In this document: one piece after another, positions 35,458-45,800 of the stretch | Position numbering within the stretch: the first letter of the stretch is position 1 | Layout: the number at the start of each line of letters is the position of its first letter | NCBI RefSeq assembly: GCF_016724845.1 | Contig: NZ_CP068082.1 | Location: 3,162,001 to 3,226,000, forward strand | Reading direction: 5' to 3' | DNA from: Sphingobacterium spiritivorum | GTDB lineage: Bacteria > Bacteroidota > Bacteroidia > Sphingobacteriales > Sphingobacteriaceae | Length of the DNA stretch: 64,000 nt | Translations under genes and position numbers: made by a program | Notes under the pieces: generated by a model | The model's database searches: none | What the model was told of the DNA's origin: nothing | The model's input: only the letters and a program-made list of their open reading frames with translations

Positions 35458-36207
35458 ATGATTATTCGTAAACTCTTTTTTAGCCTTATTGCATTTCTTT
35501 GCCTGACAAGTGCTTTCGCTCAGACCCCTAATTCTACGAATGGTGTATTCAGCGTTTTTTCGGAGCGGGAGCCTTTTATTTTATATCTTAATAATGTTCG
35601 TTACAACGATCAGTATAGCACTGCAGTACGTATTGAACGATTAGAAAAGAGATCCTACGATGTACGTCTGGAATTCAAAAACAGAAGACTGGCGAGTATC
35701 GTCTCCTACAATTTCAGACCTACAGATGAAGACGGTTATTTTATGGATAAAATGTACCTCGTGCGTTATTCCAGAGTCGGAAGACCGGAGTTAAGGTTGT
35801 TTGCGATGTTTCCTGTAGAATTCAGAATGCCGGATCAGCGTAGTTTTGATACCTATGATTTTGGTTATCCTAATGATCCTGTTTTTGTTGATCCCGGAGA
35901 AGGAGAATATAGCCAAAGAGTCATGACAGCCGACGAGTTAAAGGATGCAATACGTGTTGTCAATCGGCAGGGCTTTGATAGTGACAAAGCCAAGGTAGCC
36001 TCTATGATCGCACAGAAAAACAGTATGACCGTAAAGCAGATCGGTCAGGTACTGGATTTATTTTCGTTTGATGATGGTAAACTGACATTTGCCCGGGCAG
36101 CTTATGCTACTTGTTATGACCGTAGAAATTATCATACATTACTGGACAAACTTGTCTTTTCAGATAGCAAAGAAAAGCTAATGTCGTTTATCAATTCTTC
36201 CAAATAA
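35458..36207 (+). CDS. Exported DUF4476 protein
   Basis: A 249-residue exported protein with the signal peptide ending TSAFAQ. Residues 25-140 form a beta domain (FILYLNNVRYNDQYSTAVRI, then RLEKRSYDVRLEFKNRRLA). The C-terminal helical DUF4476 domain covers about residues 158-248: ADELKDAIRVVNRQGFDSDK, QIGQVLDLFSFDDGKLTFAR and ending KLMSFINSSK. DUF4476 is frequent in Bacteroidota and has no known activity. The gene ends at a hairpin shared with the convergent dehydrogenase gene. Confidence 0.82.
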   Translation: MIIRKLFFSLIAFLCLTSAFAQTPNSTNGVFSVFSEREPFILYLNNVRYNDQYSTAVRIERLEKRSYDVRLEFKNRRLASIVSYNFRPTDEDGYFMDKMYLVRYSRVGRPELRLFAMFPVEFRMPDQRSFDTYDFGYPNDPVFVDPGEGEYSQRVMTADELKDAIRVVNRQGFDSDKAKVASMIAQKNSMTVKQIGQVLDLFSFDDGKLTFARAAYATCYDRRNYHTLLDKLVFSDSKEKLMSFINSSK

Positions 36208-36213
36208 GCTGAG

Positions 36214-36254
36214 TATTTATGTTTTGACGTGCATTACACGCCAAAACATAAATA
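36214..36254. terminator. Hairpin at the convergent gene ends
   Basis: An 18-bp stem with one mismatch (36214-36231 with 36237-36254), loop CATTA. The right arm contains the last codons and stop of the dehydrogenase gene. The T-run is short, so termination is probable rather than proven. Confidence 0.6.
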
Positions 36255-37664
36255 TTTGATTTCCATATACTCATCCAATCCGTATCTGGAACCTTCGCGA
36301 CCTACCCCGGATTCTTTGACTCCGCCAAAAGGAGCTGCTGCATTGGATATCAATCCTACATTAATACCCACCATACCTGCCTCCAATCTTTCTGCGACAC
36401 GTAAACAGCGATTCAACTGCTGACTGTAAAAATAAGAAGCCAGTCCGAATTCTGTATCGTTAGCCAATGTGATAACTTCTTCTTCTGTCGTAAATCTGAA
36501 AAGAGCACATACCGGTCCAAATGTTTCTTCATGTGCGATCAGTGCATCTGTCGGGACATGAGTCAGTACTGTAGGTTCAAAGAATAATCCGTCTATATGC
36601 TTTCCTCCGGCAGCAATTTTAGCTCCCCGTTTTGTTGCATCAGCTACATGTAGCTCTACCTTTTCAAGTCCTTTTGCATTGATTAGCGGACCGACCTGAA
36701 CCCCTTTGTCCAAACCGTTTCCTACTTTTAGTCCCTTTACAGCTTGCGTGAGTTTTTTTGAAAAAGTATCATACACACTATCCTGAATATAAAACCTGTT
36801 AACAGACACACAGGTCTGACCTGAATTTCTGAATTTTGCTGCGATCGCTCCCTGTACAGCAGCGTCTATATCTGCATCATCAAACACTATGAAAGGTGCG
36901 TTACCACCTAATTCCATAGAAAGTTTTTTGATATTCGAAGCGGATTGTTCCATTAGCGTTTTTCCGACTTCGGTAGAGCCCGTGAAAGATAATTTCCGGA
37001 TACTTTTATGAGTTGCCAGTTCTTTACCGATACCTGCACTATCCTTACCGGTGATGACATTGATAACGCCTTTAGGCAGTCCCGCTTCTTCCGCCAGCTT
37101 TGCAATAGCGATTGCTGTAAAAGGAGTTTGAGATGCCGGTTTTAATATGACCGTGCAACCTGCAGCCAGTGCGGGCGCTACTTTACGGGTCACCATTGCT
37201 AAAGGGAAATTCCATGGAGTAATAGCAGCCACAACTCCTATTCCCTGTTTGATGGTCATCAGGTGCATTCCTTTTTTTGAAGAGGGGATGGTTTCTCCGT
37301 AAGCGCGTTTGGCTTCTTCAGCAAACCACTCGACGAATGAGTTGCCATAATCTACTTCCGTAAGAGACTCCTGTAAAGGTTTTCCGCTCTCCAGTGTCAT
37401 AATCTCAGCAAGAGCTTTTTTATTTTCGAGGATCAGCTCATACCACTTCCGGATCAGGGCAGAACGTTCTCCCGCAGGTACATCACGCCAGGATAACCAG
37501 GCTTTTTCTGCTGCAACGATTGCTTTCGTACATTCTTTGACCGAAAGATCAGGCAGCGTGTCGATAATCTTTCCGGTTGCAGGATTAATGACATCAAATG
37601 TTTTTGTACCGGAAACGAATTTACCGTTGATATATGCTTTGTTAATCAATAATGAGTTTTTCAT
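36234..37664 (-). CDS. gabD: NAD(P)-dependent succinate-semialdehyde dehydrogenase
   Basis: A 476-residue aldehyde dehydrogenase. The active-site signatures are ITPWNFPLAMVTRK (N152), the glutamate MELGGNAPFIVFDDAD (E251) and the cysteine GQTCVSVNRFYI (C285). LKPASQTPFTA and SFTGSTEVGK (228-235) are cofactor-binding. The SSADH-like feature is strong in the LKPASQTP segment and in the C-terminal GGVKESGVGREGSRYGLDEY. It oxidises succinate semialdehyde to succinate, or a related semialdehyde. It is convergent with the DUF4476 gene; no GABA transaminase is next to it. Confidence 0.85.
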   Translation of the reverse strand: MKNSLLINKAYINGKFVSGTKTFDVINPATGKIIDTLPDLSVKECTKAIVAAEKAWLSWRDVPAGERSALIRKWYELILENKKALAEIMTLESGKPLQESLTEVDYGNSFVEWFAEEAKRAYGETIPSSKKGMHLMTIKQGIGVVAAITPWNFPLAMVTRKVAPALAAGCTVILKPASQTPFTAIAIAKLAEEAGLPKGVINVITGKDSAGIGKELATHKSIRKLSFTGSTEVGKTLMEQSASNIKKLSMELGGNAPFIVFDDADIDAAVQGAIAAKFRNSGQTCVSVNRFYIQDSVYDTFSKKLTQAVKGLKVGNGLDKGVQVGPLINAKGLEKVELHVADATKRGAKIAAGGKHIDGLFFEPTVLTHVPTDALIAHEETFGPVCALFRFTTEEEVITLANDTEFGLASYFYSQQLNRCLRVAERLEAGMVGINVGLISNAAAPFGGVKESGVGREGSRYGLDEYMEIKYLCFGV

Positions 37665-37757
37665 CTGTATATAATTTGTATTAAGGGCGATGCTACAACT
37701 GATTTTAGGCAGATGTATGCATCAGGATTTTATATCTGTTTGAATAAAACAACGCTA

Positions 37758-38150
37758 TCAGATAAAATGCTGACGTTCCTCAGCAGTCGGAATCCTGCAC
37801 TGTTCTCTTTTGCCGAACCATTTGTATCTGTTGCGTGCTATAAAGTCATAACAACGATCGCGTAAAGAAGTTGGCAGTGGCTTGAAAATAAAGCAAAGAG
37901 ACCAGGGAAATCCCAGATCCTTAGCGATATAAAGCACAGCATTACTTTTATTCCAAATTTTGTTTTGTCTGATGTAGAGGATGGAGTCCAGCTGATGTCC
38001 GGTTTGTTGCTGCACTTGCTGACCAAGAGGGGATTGCAGCGATGAAAAATAAAATTTATGCTGCTTGTCGTGCTTCATAATAAAATTCACCGTGCCATTG
38101 CAGACATTACAGATGCCATCGAATAAAACGATATTTTTAGTATGTAGCAT
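37758..38150 (-). CDS. DCC-family thiol-disulfide oxidoreductase
   Basis: A 130-residue protein. The family-defining DxxCxxC motif is seen in LFDGICNVCNGTVNFI (residues 9-24), followed by the conserved FYFSSLQSPLGQQV, SILYIRQNKIWNKSNAVLYI and FIARNRYKWFGKREQCRIPT. DCC proteins are thioredoxin-like with a redox-active cysteine pair; their partners are mostly unknown. ATG 38150 is preferred; a TAATTTTG -7 box lies directly against it (38151-38158). Single gene. Confidence 0.88.
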   Translation of the reverse strand: MLHTKNIVLFDGICNVCNGTVNFIMKHDKQHKFYFSSLQSPLGQQVQQQTGHQLDSILYIRQNKIWNKSNAVLYIAKDLGFPWSLCFIFKPLPTSLRDRCYDFIARNRYKWFGKREQCRIPTAEERQHFI

Positions 38151-38335
38151 CAAAATTACTGTTTTATTAACCCTATAAAAGTACGTATAATCACATCTAA
38201 TAAGGCCATTTTGAAGTCAAAAAGAGAACATGTAATCCTTATTTCTAATCTTATAATTGCAAAACATAAACTCTTCTTCTCTCCGAAATACATCTTTTTT
38301 GGCTAGATTTGAAGTATTGGACTATTAGACAGATT

Positions 38336-39013
38336 ATGCAGATATTACTTGTAGAAGATGATGCCCGGATCAGTGATTTTATTGTCAAAGGACTGGAAGA
38401 GAACGGATTTAATGTACAACTGTGTGTATCTGCTGAAGAGGCACGTGAAGTCGTTTTCGAACATAGCTTTGATGTTATTATTATGGATGTAATGCTGCCC
38501 GGTATTGATGGTATCCAGCTTACGAAAATGATCCGTTATAAAAAGAATCTGACGCCTATACTGATGTTGAGTGCATTGAATGAAGCCGAAGACAAGATTG
38601 CTGCTCTGGATAGTGGAGCCGATGATTTTCTGGTGAAACCCTTTCATTTCAAAGAACTTATTTCCCGTATCAATGCATTGACACGAAGAACGAAATACCA
38701 AAAACAGGAAGTATTGAGTAACAGTCTTGTCATCCAGAATTTAAAGATCGATCGGGATAAATATGCGGTATATCAGGATGGTGAGAAAATTGAGCTTTCT
38801 CCAAAAGAGTTCAAATTATTATTATACCTGGCAGAGAATACTGATAAAGTAGTTTCACGCACAATGGTCTTAAATGCGGTATGGGGAATCAATTTTGATA
38901 ATAATACCAATGTGGTAGATGTATATATATCATATCTGCGCAACAAAATAGATGAAAGTAAACATCAATTCATTCTGACTGTAAAAGGTACAGGATATAT
39001 GTTTCAGGGATAA
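38336..39013 (+). CDS. OmpR-family response regulator (CusR-like)
   Basis: A 225-residue regulator starting MQILLVEDDARISDFIVK. The acceptor aspartate is D51 in VIIMDVMLPGIDG, with K in DDFLVKPFHF. The winged helix (about 130-224) contains IELSPKEFKLLLYLAENTDK and the ending VKGTGYMFQG. ATG 38336 is preferred to a TTG 27 nt upstream. The kinase follows after one base and the metal efflux operon after that, so it probably controls efflux, like CusR (inference). Confidence 0.92.
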   Translation: MQILLVEDDARISDFIVKGLEENGFNVQLCVSAEEAREVVFEHSFDVIIMDVMLPGIDGIQLTKMIRYKKNLTPILMLSALNEAEDKIAALDSGADDFLVKPFHFKELISRINALTRRTKYQKQEVLSNSLVIQNLKIDRDKYAVYQDGEKIELSPKEFKLLLYLAENTDKVVSRTMVLNAVWGINFDNNTNVVDVYISYLRNKIDESKHQFILTVKGTGYMFQG

Positions 39014-39014
39014 T

Positions 39015-40364
39015 ATGAATTTAAGAAACAGATTAGCATTTATTACTTCACTGATATTCGGTGTGATCTTCTCTGTGGCTGCAATTCTTATTTACTGGAC
39101 ATTTTATAAATCATCTGAACGTTCCGTCTTCAAGGAACTGGAGAAAACCTGTCTTATCACGGGTATCTATTATCTGGAAAAAGATGAACAGTCAGGAGAA
39201 AAGCATAATGAGTTTAAAATTCAGTTTGAAAACCTGATCCATCGCTCCCGTGTAGCCATTTATGACGCTACAGGTAAAGTCCGGTTCGGAGACCTTATGC
39301 ATGATCAAAACATATCAGCAGACAGGCTGAATCAATTGAAAAAAAGCAAAAAGATTTCTTTCCAATCCACTAATCATTTCTACTATGGCATGTATTATCC
39401 GGACAATCAGGGTGATTTTTATGTCTTTGTGAAAGAACAGAATTCGGAGTTTGAAAATCAGATCAACAGACTCCTGGCTATTTTGGTAGTGGTACTGCTG
39501 GCAGCCTGGACAAGTATAGTCGTACTGGCTAAGGTGCTGAGTAAGATTGCTTACAGGCCGATAAAAAGGGTGGTGGAAGAAGTGCGTAATAAAGAGATAG
39601 CTACTATTCATCAGCCGATTTCTTCTATAGATTCGGGAGATGAGCTTCAGGAATTGGTAGACACCTACAATGCGTTGTTGAGTAGAGTTTCCGAGACCTT
39701 TGCAATCCAGAAAAATTTTGTCAGTTATGTTTCGCACGAATTCAGAACACCACTGACCGCTATATCCGGAACACTGGAAGTTTTTTCCCAGAAGGAACGA
39801 AGTCCGGAGGAATATCAGCGGGCTACCCGTATTGCACTTGAAAATGTAGATGCTTTGGAAGATATTCTCAATAATATGCTGATCCTGACGGAAGCACGAA
39901 ATTCGACAGATTTTTTTCAGCAATTTCGTCTGGATGAAGTGGTTTGGGACATTGTGAGTCAGTGTCAGGAGGAATATCTGGCACAGATAGATGTAGATCT
40001 GCAAGTAAGAAATCCCGATGTACTGAATGTGAAAGGCAATGAAGTGCTGATCCAGTTGTCTATTCTGAATATTGTAGAAAATGCCATTAAATATTCCGGT
40101 AATAAACCGGTATTGATCCGGCTTGAGCAGGTGAATGAGCGATTAAACCTTTCTGTTATCGATCAGGGGATAGGTATCTCTGCTCATGATCTGCCTTTGA
40201 TTATACAGACATTTTACAGAGGGAAGAATATCGGAGCGACCAAAGGCAGCGGTATCGGACTTTCACTGGCTTCTGTGATTTTCAAGCAACACAAAGTTGA
40301 TTTTCATATCGAATCAAATTCGCAGGGAACAACTGTGCAGCTCCTGTTTCCGAGTATACTCTAA
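39015..40364 (+). CDS. HAMP-type sensor histidine kinase
   Basis: A 449-residue kinase. Membrane helices lie at about residues 8-30 and 155-178, with a periplasmic domain of about 125 residues between them. The HAMP region follows, then the phosphoacceptor H241 in SYVSHEFRTPLTAISGTLEV. The ATPase part shows NIVENAIKYSGN, VIDQGIGISAHD and TKGSGIGLSLASVI. The size resembles CusS. The stop codon lies inside the first of four tandem TCTAA elements controlling the next operon. Confidence 0.92.
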   Translation: MNLRNRLAFITSLIFGVIFSVAAILIYWTFYKSSERSVFKELEKTCLITGIYYLEKDEQSGEKHNEFKIQFENLIHRSRVAIYDATGKVRFGDLMHDQNISADRLNQLKKSKKISFQSTNHFYYGMYYPDNQGDFYVFVKEQNSEFENQINRLLAILVVVLLAAWTSIVVLAKVLSKIAYRPIKRVVEEVRNKEIATIHQPISSIDSGDELQELVDTYNALLSRVSETFAIQKNFVSYVSHEFRTPLTAISGTLEVFSQKERSPEEYQRATRIALENVDALEDILNNMLILTEARNSTDFFQQFRLDEVVWDIVSQCQEEYLAQIDVDLQVRNPDVLNVKGNEVLIQLSILNIVENAIKYSGNKPVLIRLEQVNERLNLSVIDQGIGISAHDLPLIIQTFYRGKNIGATKGSGIGLSLASVIFKQHKVDFHIESNSQGTTVQLLFPSIL

Positions 40365-40437
40365 TCAAATTCTAACCCGTTCTAACCAAATTCTAATCTT
40401 CCTCAAATCCGGGTGTAATCTGCCACGATTAGTTTTG
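40359..40437 (+). promoter_or_regulatory. Tandem response-regulator sites and promoter of the efflux operon
   Basis: (C/T)TCTAA occurs four times, beginning at 40359, 40370, 40380 and 40391, so at 11, 10 and 11 bp spacing, one helical turn. This is the arrangement bound by OmpR/PhoB-type dimers. A -7 box TAGTTTTG lies at 40430-40437, with no TTTG at -33, as expected for an activated promoter. The sites lie at about -40 to -75 from the likely start, suiting activation by the neighbouring regulator. Confidence 0.65.
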
Positions 40438-40454
40438 TTGCAAAATTAAATCGT

Positions 40455-41723
40455 GTGAAATATTTAGCAGCTATAAGCGTATTCATTACTGTTTCTTTTC
40501 AGAGTTTTGCGCAGCAGGACAGCGTTGTGGTTCGTTCCAAAGAGCAGATCGAACAACAGTTCCTTTCTTCCAATCTGGAACTGCTGGCAGGCAAGTATAA
40601 GATTGAACAGTCAAAAGCAGCCATCCTGCAGGCCAAACTGTGGCCCAATCCTACATTTTCAATTTCGGAAGTCAATCTCTGGAAAAATAATCCTGTGGAG
40701 ACAATGTCTCCATTGATAGGGAGCTGGGGAAGAAATCAACAGGTAGCCTTAGAACTGGAACAACTTATCGAAACGGCGGGGAAACGTAAGAAGAGAGTAA
40801 GACTGGAGCAACTGAACCTTAAGAATCAGGAACTGGAATTTGAGGAAACATTGCGTAATCTGAAGTTCGACCTGCGGGAGTCGGTCATTGAATTACAGAA
40901 GTTGCAGGGTCAGGAATCACTGTATCAATCCCAGTTTGAACTGTTCCGTAATCTGTCTGAGGCTTTTGAGAAACAATGGAAACAGGGGAATGTAAGTGAA
41001 ATGGAATATGTACGTATCCATTCGGAAATGCTGTCCTTTGAAAATGAACTGGCGGAAATCAGAGCCAGTAAGATTGACCTGATCAAAAAGATAAAGACCT
41101 ATTCCAATGTAAAAGGACCGGAGTCTATCTTGCTGGCCAATGCCTTGCAGATCAATACGTACATTATTCCGGATTTATTGAGATGGAAAGAGACTGCATT
41201 GGAGAACAGAGCGGATTTCAGGATGGCGAGCAATCAGCTGGACATCAGCAGACAACAATTGTTAATAGAAAAAGCAGAGCGAAAGCCTAATGTGCAATTG
41301 AGTCTGGGATACGATCGCGGAGGAAATGTGATGCCGGACTTCATCGGTCTTGGTGCGAGCATTGAACTCCCTGTTTTTAACCGTAATCAGGGGAATATCC
41401 GTATTGCTCAACTGGAAATCGAAAAAAGTACTACAGAGCTTACCCAAAATAAACTGATGATCGTAAATGAAATCGATGCAACGGTACAACGGTTAGTTCA
41501 GTTGCAGCGGATTCTGGAAAAGCTGAGCGGTGCTTTTGACAAGCAACTGGATCTTTCCCTTGAGAAATATACCCGGAATTTTCAGAATCGTAATATTTCC
41601 GTAATGGAATTTGTGGATTTCGTGTCCTCTTATCTTGAAAATAAGAAAAACCTTATCGACCGTAAAGAACAATATTTAAAAACTATCGAAGAACTGCAAT
41701 ATGTTATCGGAAAAGATATTTAA
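40455..41723 (+). CDS. TolC/CzcC-type outer-membrane efflux protein
   Basis: A 422-residue outer-membrane factor. It starts at GTG with a Sec signal (MKYLAAISVFITVSFQSFAQ). The rest shows two TolC repeats with long helices (NLELLAGKYKIEQSKAAILQ, then AERKPNVQLSLGYD and FNRNQGNIRIAQLEIEKST), as in the CzcC branch. It forms the outer duct of the tripartite pump. The adaptor starts 1 nt after its stop, so the three pump genes form one unit. Confidence 0.88.
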   Translation: MKYLAAISVFITVSFQSFAQQDSVVVRSKEQIEQQFLSSNLELLAGKYKIEQSKAAILQAKLWPNPTFSISEVNLWKNNPVETMSPLIGSWGRNQQVALELEQLIETAGKRKKRVRLEQLNLKNQELEFEETLRNLKFDLRESVIELQKLQGQESLYQSQFELFRNLSEAFEKQWKQGNVSEMEYVRIHSEMLSFENELAEIRASKIDLIKKIKTYSNVKGPESILLANALQINTYIIPDLLRWKETALENRADFRMASNQLDISRQQLLIEKAERKPNVQLSLGYDRGGNVMPDFIGLGASIELPVFNRNQGNIRIAQLEIEKSTTELTQNKLMIVNEIDATVQRLVQLQRILEKLSGAFDKQLDLSLEKYTRNFQNRNISVMEFVDFVSSYLENKKNLIDRKEQYLKTIEELQYVIGKDI

Positions 41724-41724
41724 G

Positions 41725-42831
41725 ATGAAAAAGATATATTATACTCCCGTATTAATGGCGCTGCTGCTGTCTTTTGTTTCCTGTGGACAAGGGACTGATC
41801 AAACAAAAGAAGGCGAAGAAGACAAACAGGATAAATTTTGTCTGAATGAAGAATTCAAAAAGAAAATAGCACTCGAACCTTTAGCTTACCGGCCTGTAAA
41901 AGAACAAATCTCGCTGACGGGAAGTATCAGCTATAATGAGGATGATGTGGTCAAATTTAAGAGTATGCTGGAAGGTGTAGTCGAGAATGTACAGTTCAAT
42001 CTGGGACAATTTGTTAAGAGAGGGCAGGTGCTGGCTACTGTACGCAGTACGTCGGTGAACGATATGTCTAATGAAAGGCAAAGTCTGACAAATCAGATTG
42101 CACTGGCCAGACAGAAAGTCTCCTCTACGCAGAGTATGTTTCAGGATGGTCTGGCTTCTGCCCGTCAGGTAGAAGAAGTACGTATGGAACTGGCCACTCT
42201 GCAGTCGGCTCTGCAGAGCCTCGATGCCAATATGAATCTGTATAATGCGACCTCTCACAGAGGTGTTTTTGAGATCAAGGCTCCTAAAGATGGCTATATT
42301 GTAGAAAAAAACCTTAATCCGGGAGCTAATATTAATAACGAGGATCAGCTCTTTGCGCTCAGCAATCTCAGACAGATATGGGTAATGGTCAATATCTACG
42401 CAAATAACCTGCAGTATGTCAAAAACGGAGCTACAGTTGCTGTCAAGACATTGGCCTATCCGGATGAAATTTTCACAGGTAAGATTCAGCAGATCTCTAA
42501 TGTGTTTGATCAGGATGAACGTGTCCTGAAAGCCAGAGTACTCCTGGATAATGCAGATTTGAGACTGAAGCCCGGCATGAGTGCGGATGTGATTATAGAT
42601 AAATCATCTTTGGTAGGAGAGTCCCTGATCGCTATTCCCAATCATGCGATCATCTTTAACAATAATCAGAAATATGCTGTCGTGTATAATGGTGATTGTG
42701 ATCTGTTGGTCATGCCGATTAAGGCCGTTGCCGAAAATAATGAATATACCTATGTACGCGAAGGGTACAAAGAAGGTGACCAGGTAATCACTAAGAACGA
42801 ATTGATAGTATTTGAAGAGTTGATGAAATAA
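41725..42831 (+). CDS. RND efflux periplasmic adaptor (membrane fusion protein)
   Basis: A 368-residue lipoprotein adaptor: MKKIYYTPVLMALLLSFVSC is a type II signal peptide. The barrel-sandwich and lipoyl parts are seen in LEGVVENVQFNLGQFVKRGQ and KAPKDGYIVEKNLNPGANI, with an alpha-hairpin between them (ERQSLTNQIALARQKVSSTQ). The beta-barrel follows from ALSNLRQIWVMVNIYANN. It links the RND pump to the outer-membrane factor. ATG 41725 sits one base behind the preceding stop. The RND gene follows 1 nt after its stop. Confidence 0.9.
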   Translation: MKKIYYTPVLMALLLSFVSCGQGTDQTKEGEEDKQDKFCLNEEFKKKIALEPLAYRPVKEQISLTGSISYNEDDVVKFKSMLEGVVENVQFNLGQFVKRGQVLATVRSTSVNDMSNERQSLTNQIALARQKVSSTQSMFQDGLASARQVEEVRMELATLQSALQSLDANMNLYNATSHRGVFEIKAPKDGYIVEKNLNPGANINNEDQLFALSNLRQIWVMVNIYANNLQYVKNGATVAVKTLAYPDEIFTGKIQQISNVFDQDERVLKARVLLDNADLRLKPGMSADVIIDKSSLVGESLIAIPNHAIIFNNNQKYAVVYNGDCDLLVMPIKAVAENNEYTYVREGYKEGDQVITKNELIVFEELMK

Positions 42832-42832
42832 G

Positions 42833-45800
42833 ATGAAGAAATTTGTTCAACATATAGTAGCCTTCTCATTAAGGCATTCCCTTATTGTTATTTTTGCAAC
42901 AGTTGTCCTGTTGTGTTCCGGGGTATATGCTTATCTCCATACACCTATTGAAGCCTTTCCGGATGTGACCAATACCAGGGCACGTATTATTACGCAGTGG
43001 TCCGGGCGGAGCGCGGAAGAAATAGAAAAATTTGTAACACTGCCGATCTCAAAGGAGATGAATACTATTCCCAAGAAGTCGGAAGTACGTTCCATTTCTC
43101 TTTTTGGTCTTTCCGTTGTGACCGTACAGTTTGATGACGAAGTAGATGATTTCTATGCACAACAGTATGTGGCTAACAGAATGAACGGGGTCGAACTTCC
43201 ATCGGGTGCAAAGAGTGAAATCGAACCACCCTATGGAGCTACGGGAGAGATATTCCGCTATGTCATCAAGAGTGATCTGCCTATCAAAGAAGTTTCAGCG
43301 ATTCAGGATTGGACCATAGAACGTGAATTAGTCTCTGTTCCGGGGGTTGCTGATGTCGTGAGCTTTGGTGGAGAAGAAAAGATCTATGAGATAAAGATCA
43401 ATCCTACTGAACTGGCTAATTATAATTTGTCACCTCTGGATGTATATGAAGCGGTATCCCGATCAAATATTAATGTGGGAGGGGATGTGATCCAGCAGGG
43501 TAATCAGGCCTATGTCGTCAGGGGTGTCGGCTTACTGGACAAAGTAGATGATATTAAGAATATTCTGATCAAAGTGAATGGGTCTACACCTATTCTGATC
43601 AGACATGTGGCAGAAGTATCTATCTCTGCCAAACCAAGATTAGGACAGGTCGGCTATAATGAGGAGGACGATCTCGTGGAAGGGATCGTGGTGATGTTGC
43701 GGGGAGAGAATCCTTCAGATGTTATCGTACGGCTGAAAGCCAAGATTGAAGATCTGAATACCCGCATATTGCCCAGGAATGTGCAGATCGTTCCCATTGT
43801 AGACCGGACAAAACTGGTTGATAATACCGTACACACGGTTTCCAAAAATCTGGTGGAAGGTATATTGTTGGTATCTTTTATTGTATTTATCTTTTTATAC
43901 AATTGGAAAACTACTTTTATCGTAGCCTCAGTTATTCCGCTGGCCTTTCTTTTTGCTATCATTATGCTGCGGATACAGGGGCTTCCTGCTAATCTGATCT
44001 CTATGGGCTCTCTGGATTTTGGTCTGTTGCTGGAGGGAACACTGGTTATTGTTGAAACCGTCTTTGTTGCGCTGGAGCGGGAGGCACATCACCTCGGAGC
44101 TGCACGATTCAACAAGATTTCAAAACTGGGTATTATTAAGAAAAGTGCAGGTTCAGTAGCCAGTTATATCTTCTTTGCTTTATTGATTCTGATCGTAGCT
44201 TTATTGCCGATCTTTTCTTTCCAGAAAGTGGAAGGTAAGATGTTTTCTCCGTTGGCATTTACACTTGGATATGCTTTGCTGGGGTCTCTGATCCTGAGTC
44301 TGACCTATGTGCCGGCAATGTGTAAATATCTGCTCAATAAAAATATCAGCGAAAAGGAAAATGCTATTTCCAGGTTTTTCAGGAAATATGTGTTTAACTT
44401 TTTCAGGTTCACCTTTAAACATAAGAAATGGACAATCGGAGTTTTTTTATTTATTTTAATCGGATGTGCCGTTCGCTTTCATTTTTATGGTTCGGAATTT
44501 TTGCCCAAACTGAATGAAGGTGCTATTTATGTACGGGCTACACTGCCGAATAGTGTGAATCTCGATGAATCTGTCAAACTGACGAAAGAAATGAAGGAGA
44601 TGCTTAGAACAGACTTTGATGAGATAGACTTCATTATGACGCAGACAGGAAGACCAAATGACGGAACAGACCCTACAGGATTTTTTAATATTGAATTTAA
44701 TATTGAACTGAAGCCCAAAGAAAAATGGAAGCAAAAGATCTCCAAGGATGAGCTCATCGCCCAGATGCGGGAAAAGCTTCAGCAATATCCCGGAATTACA
44801 TTTGGATTCAGCCAGCCCATACAGGATAATGTGGAAGAATATGTGGCCGGGGTAAAGAGTCCGTTGGTTATTAAGATTTTTGGTGATGATCTATATGAGC
44901 TGGAAAAGAAAGCCTTTGAAGTCGCTAATGCTATCAAATCGGTACACGGTATTACAGATATTAATGTATTTAAAAATATCGGATTGCCGGAATTGAGGAT
45001 ACAGCTTCACGATTCTAAAATGGCTAAATATGGCGTGTCTACTAATGATGTGCAATCTGTTATCGAGATGACTATAGGCGGGCAGTCTGCAACGACTTTC
45101 TATGAGAACGAACGTATGTTTGATGTAATGGTACGTTTTCAAAAGGATTACCGGGATAATCCCGAAAAGATCGGTAATATCCTGATTCCTACTATGAATG
45201 ACCAGAAAGTTCCGCTTCGGGAGATTGCAACGATTGACTACCACACAGGTCCTGCATTTATTTACCGGGAGGGAAATTCCAGATACATAGGGGTCGGCTT
45301 TAATATTGAAGGCCGTGATCTGGGAAGCACTATTCAGGAGGCTAAGGCGAAAGTGAAACAGGATGTAAAACTTCCGAAAGAGAATAAAATGGTCTGGGCC
45401 GGGGAGTTTGAAAGTAAAGAACGTGCATCAAAACAGTTGATGATGGTGGTTCCGGTTTCGTTGGTGCTGATCCTGATTCTGCTGTATGCCAACTTTGGAA
45501 ATGTCAAAGATACTGTGATATCTGCTATTACGTTGCCATTTGCCTTTATCGGCGGATTCCTGTCGCTTTGGATCACCGGGACTATCTTTGGTATTTCTGC
45601 CGGAATCGGGTTTATCATTCTCTTCGGAGTGGCCACTATTGATGGTATTGTACTTATAGGTGTGATGAAGGAAAATCTGAAACACAAAATGAAGCTGAAA
45701 GATGCAATCTATGAAGGTGTCAAAAGCCGGATCCGTCCGGTGGTCATGATCGCATTGATGGGTTCAATGGGATTGCTGCCTGCTGCACTTTCCAGCGGCA

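Noticed and set aside
39315..40004. 229-codon frame opposite the histidine kinase
   Set aside because: Antisense shadow; the kinase motifs on the plus strand fully explain the region.
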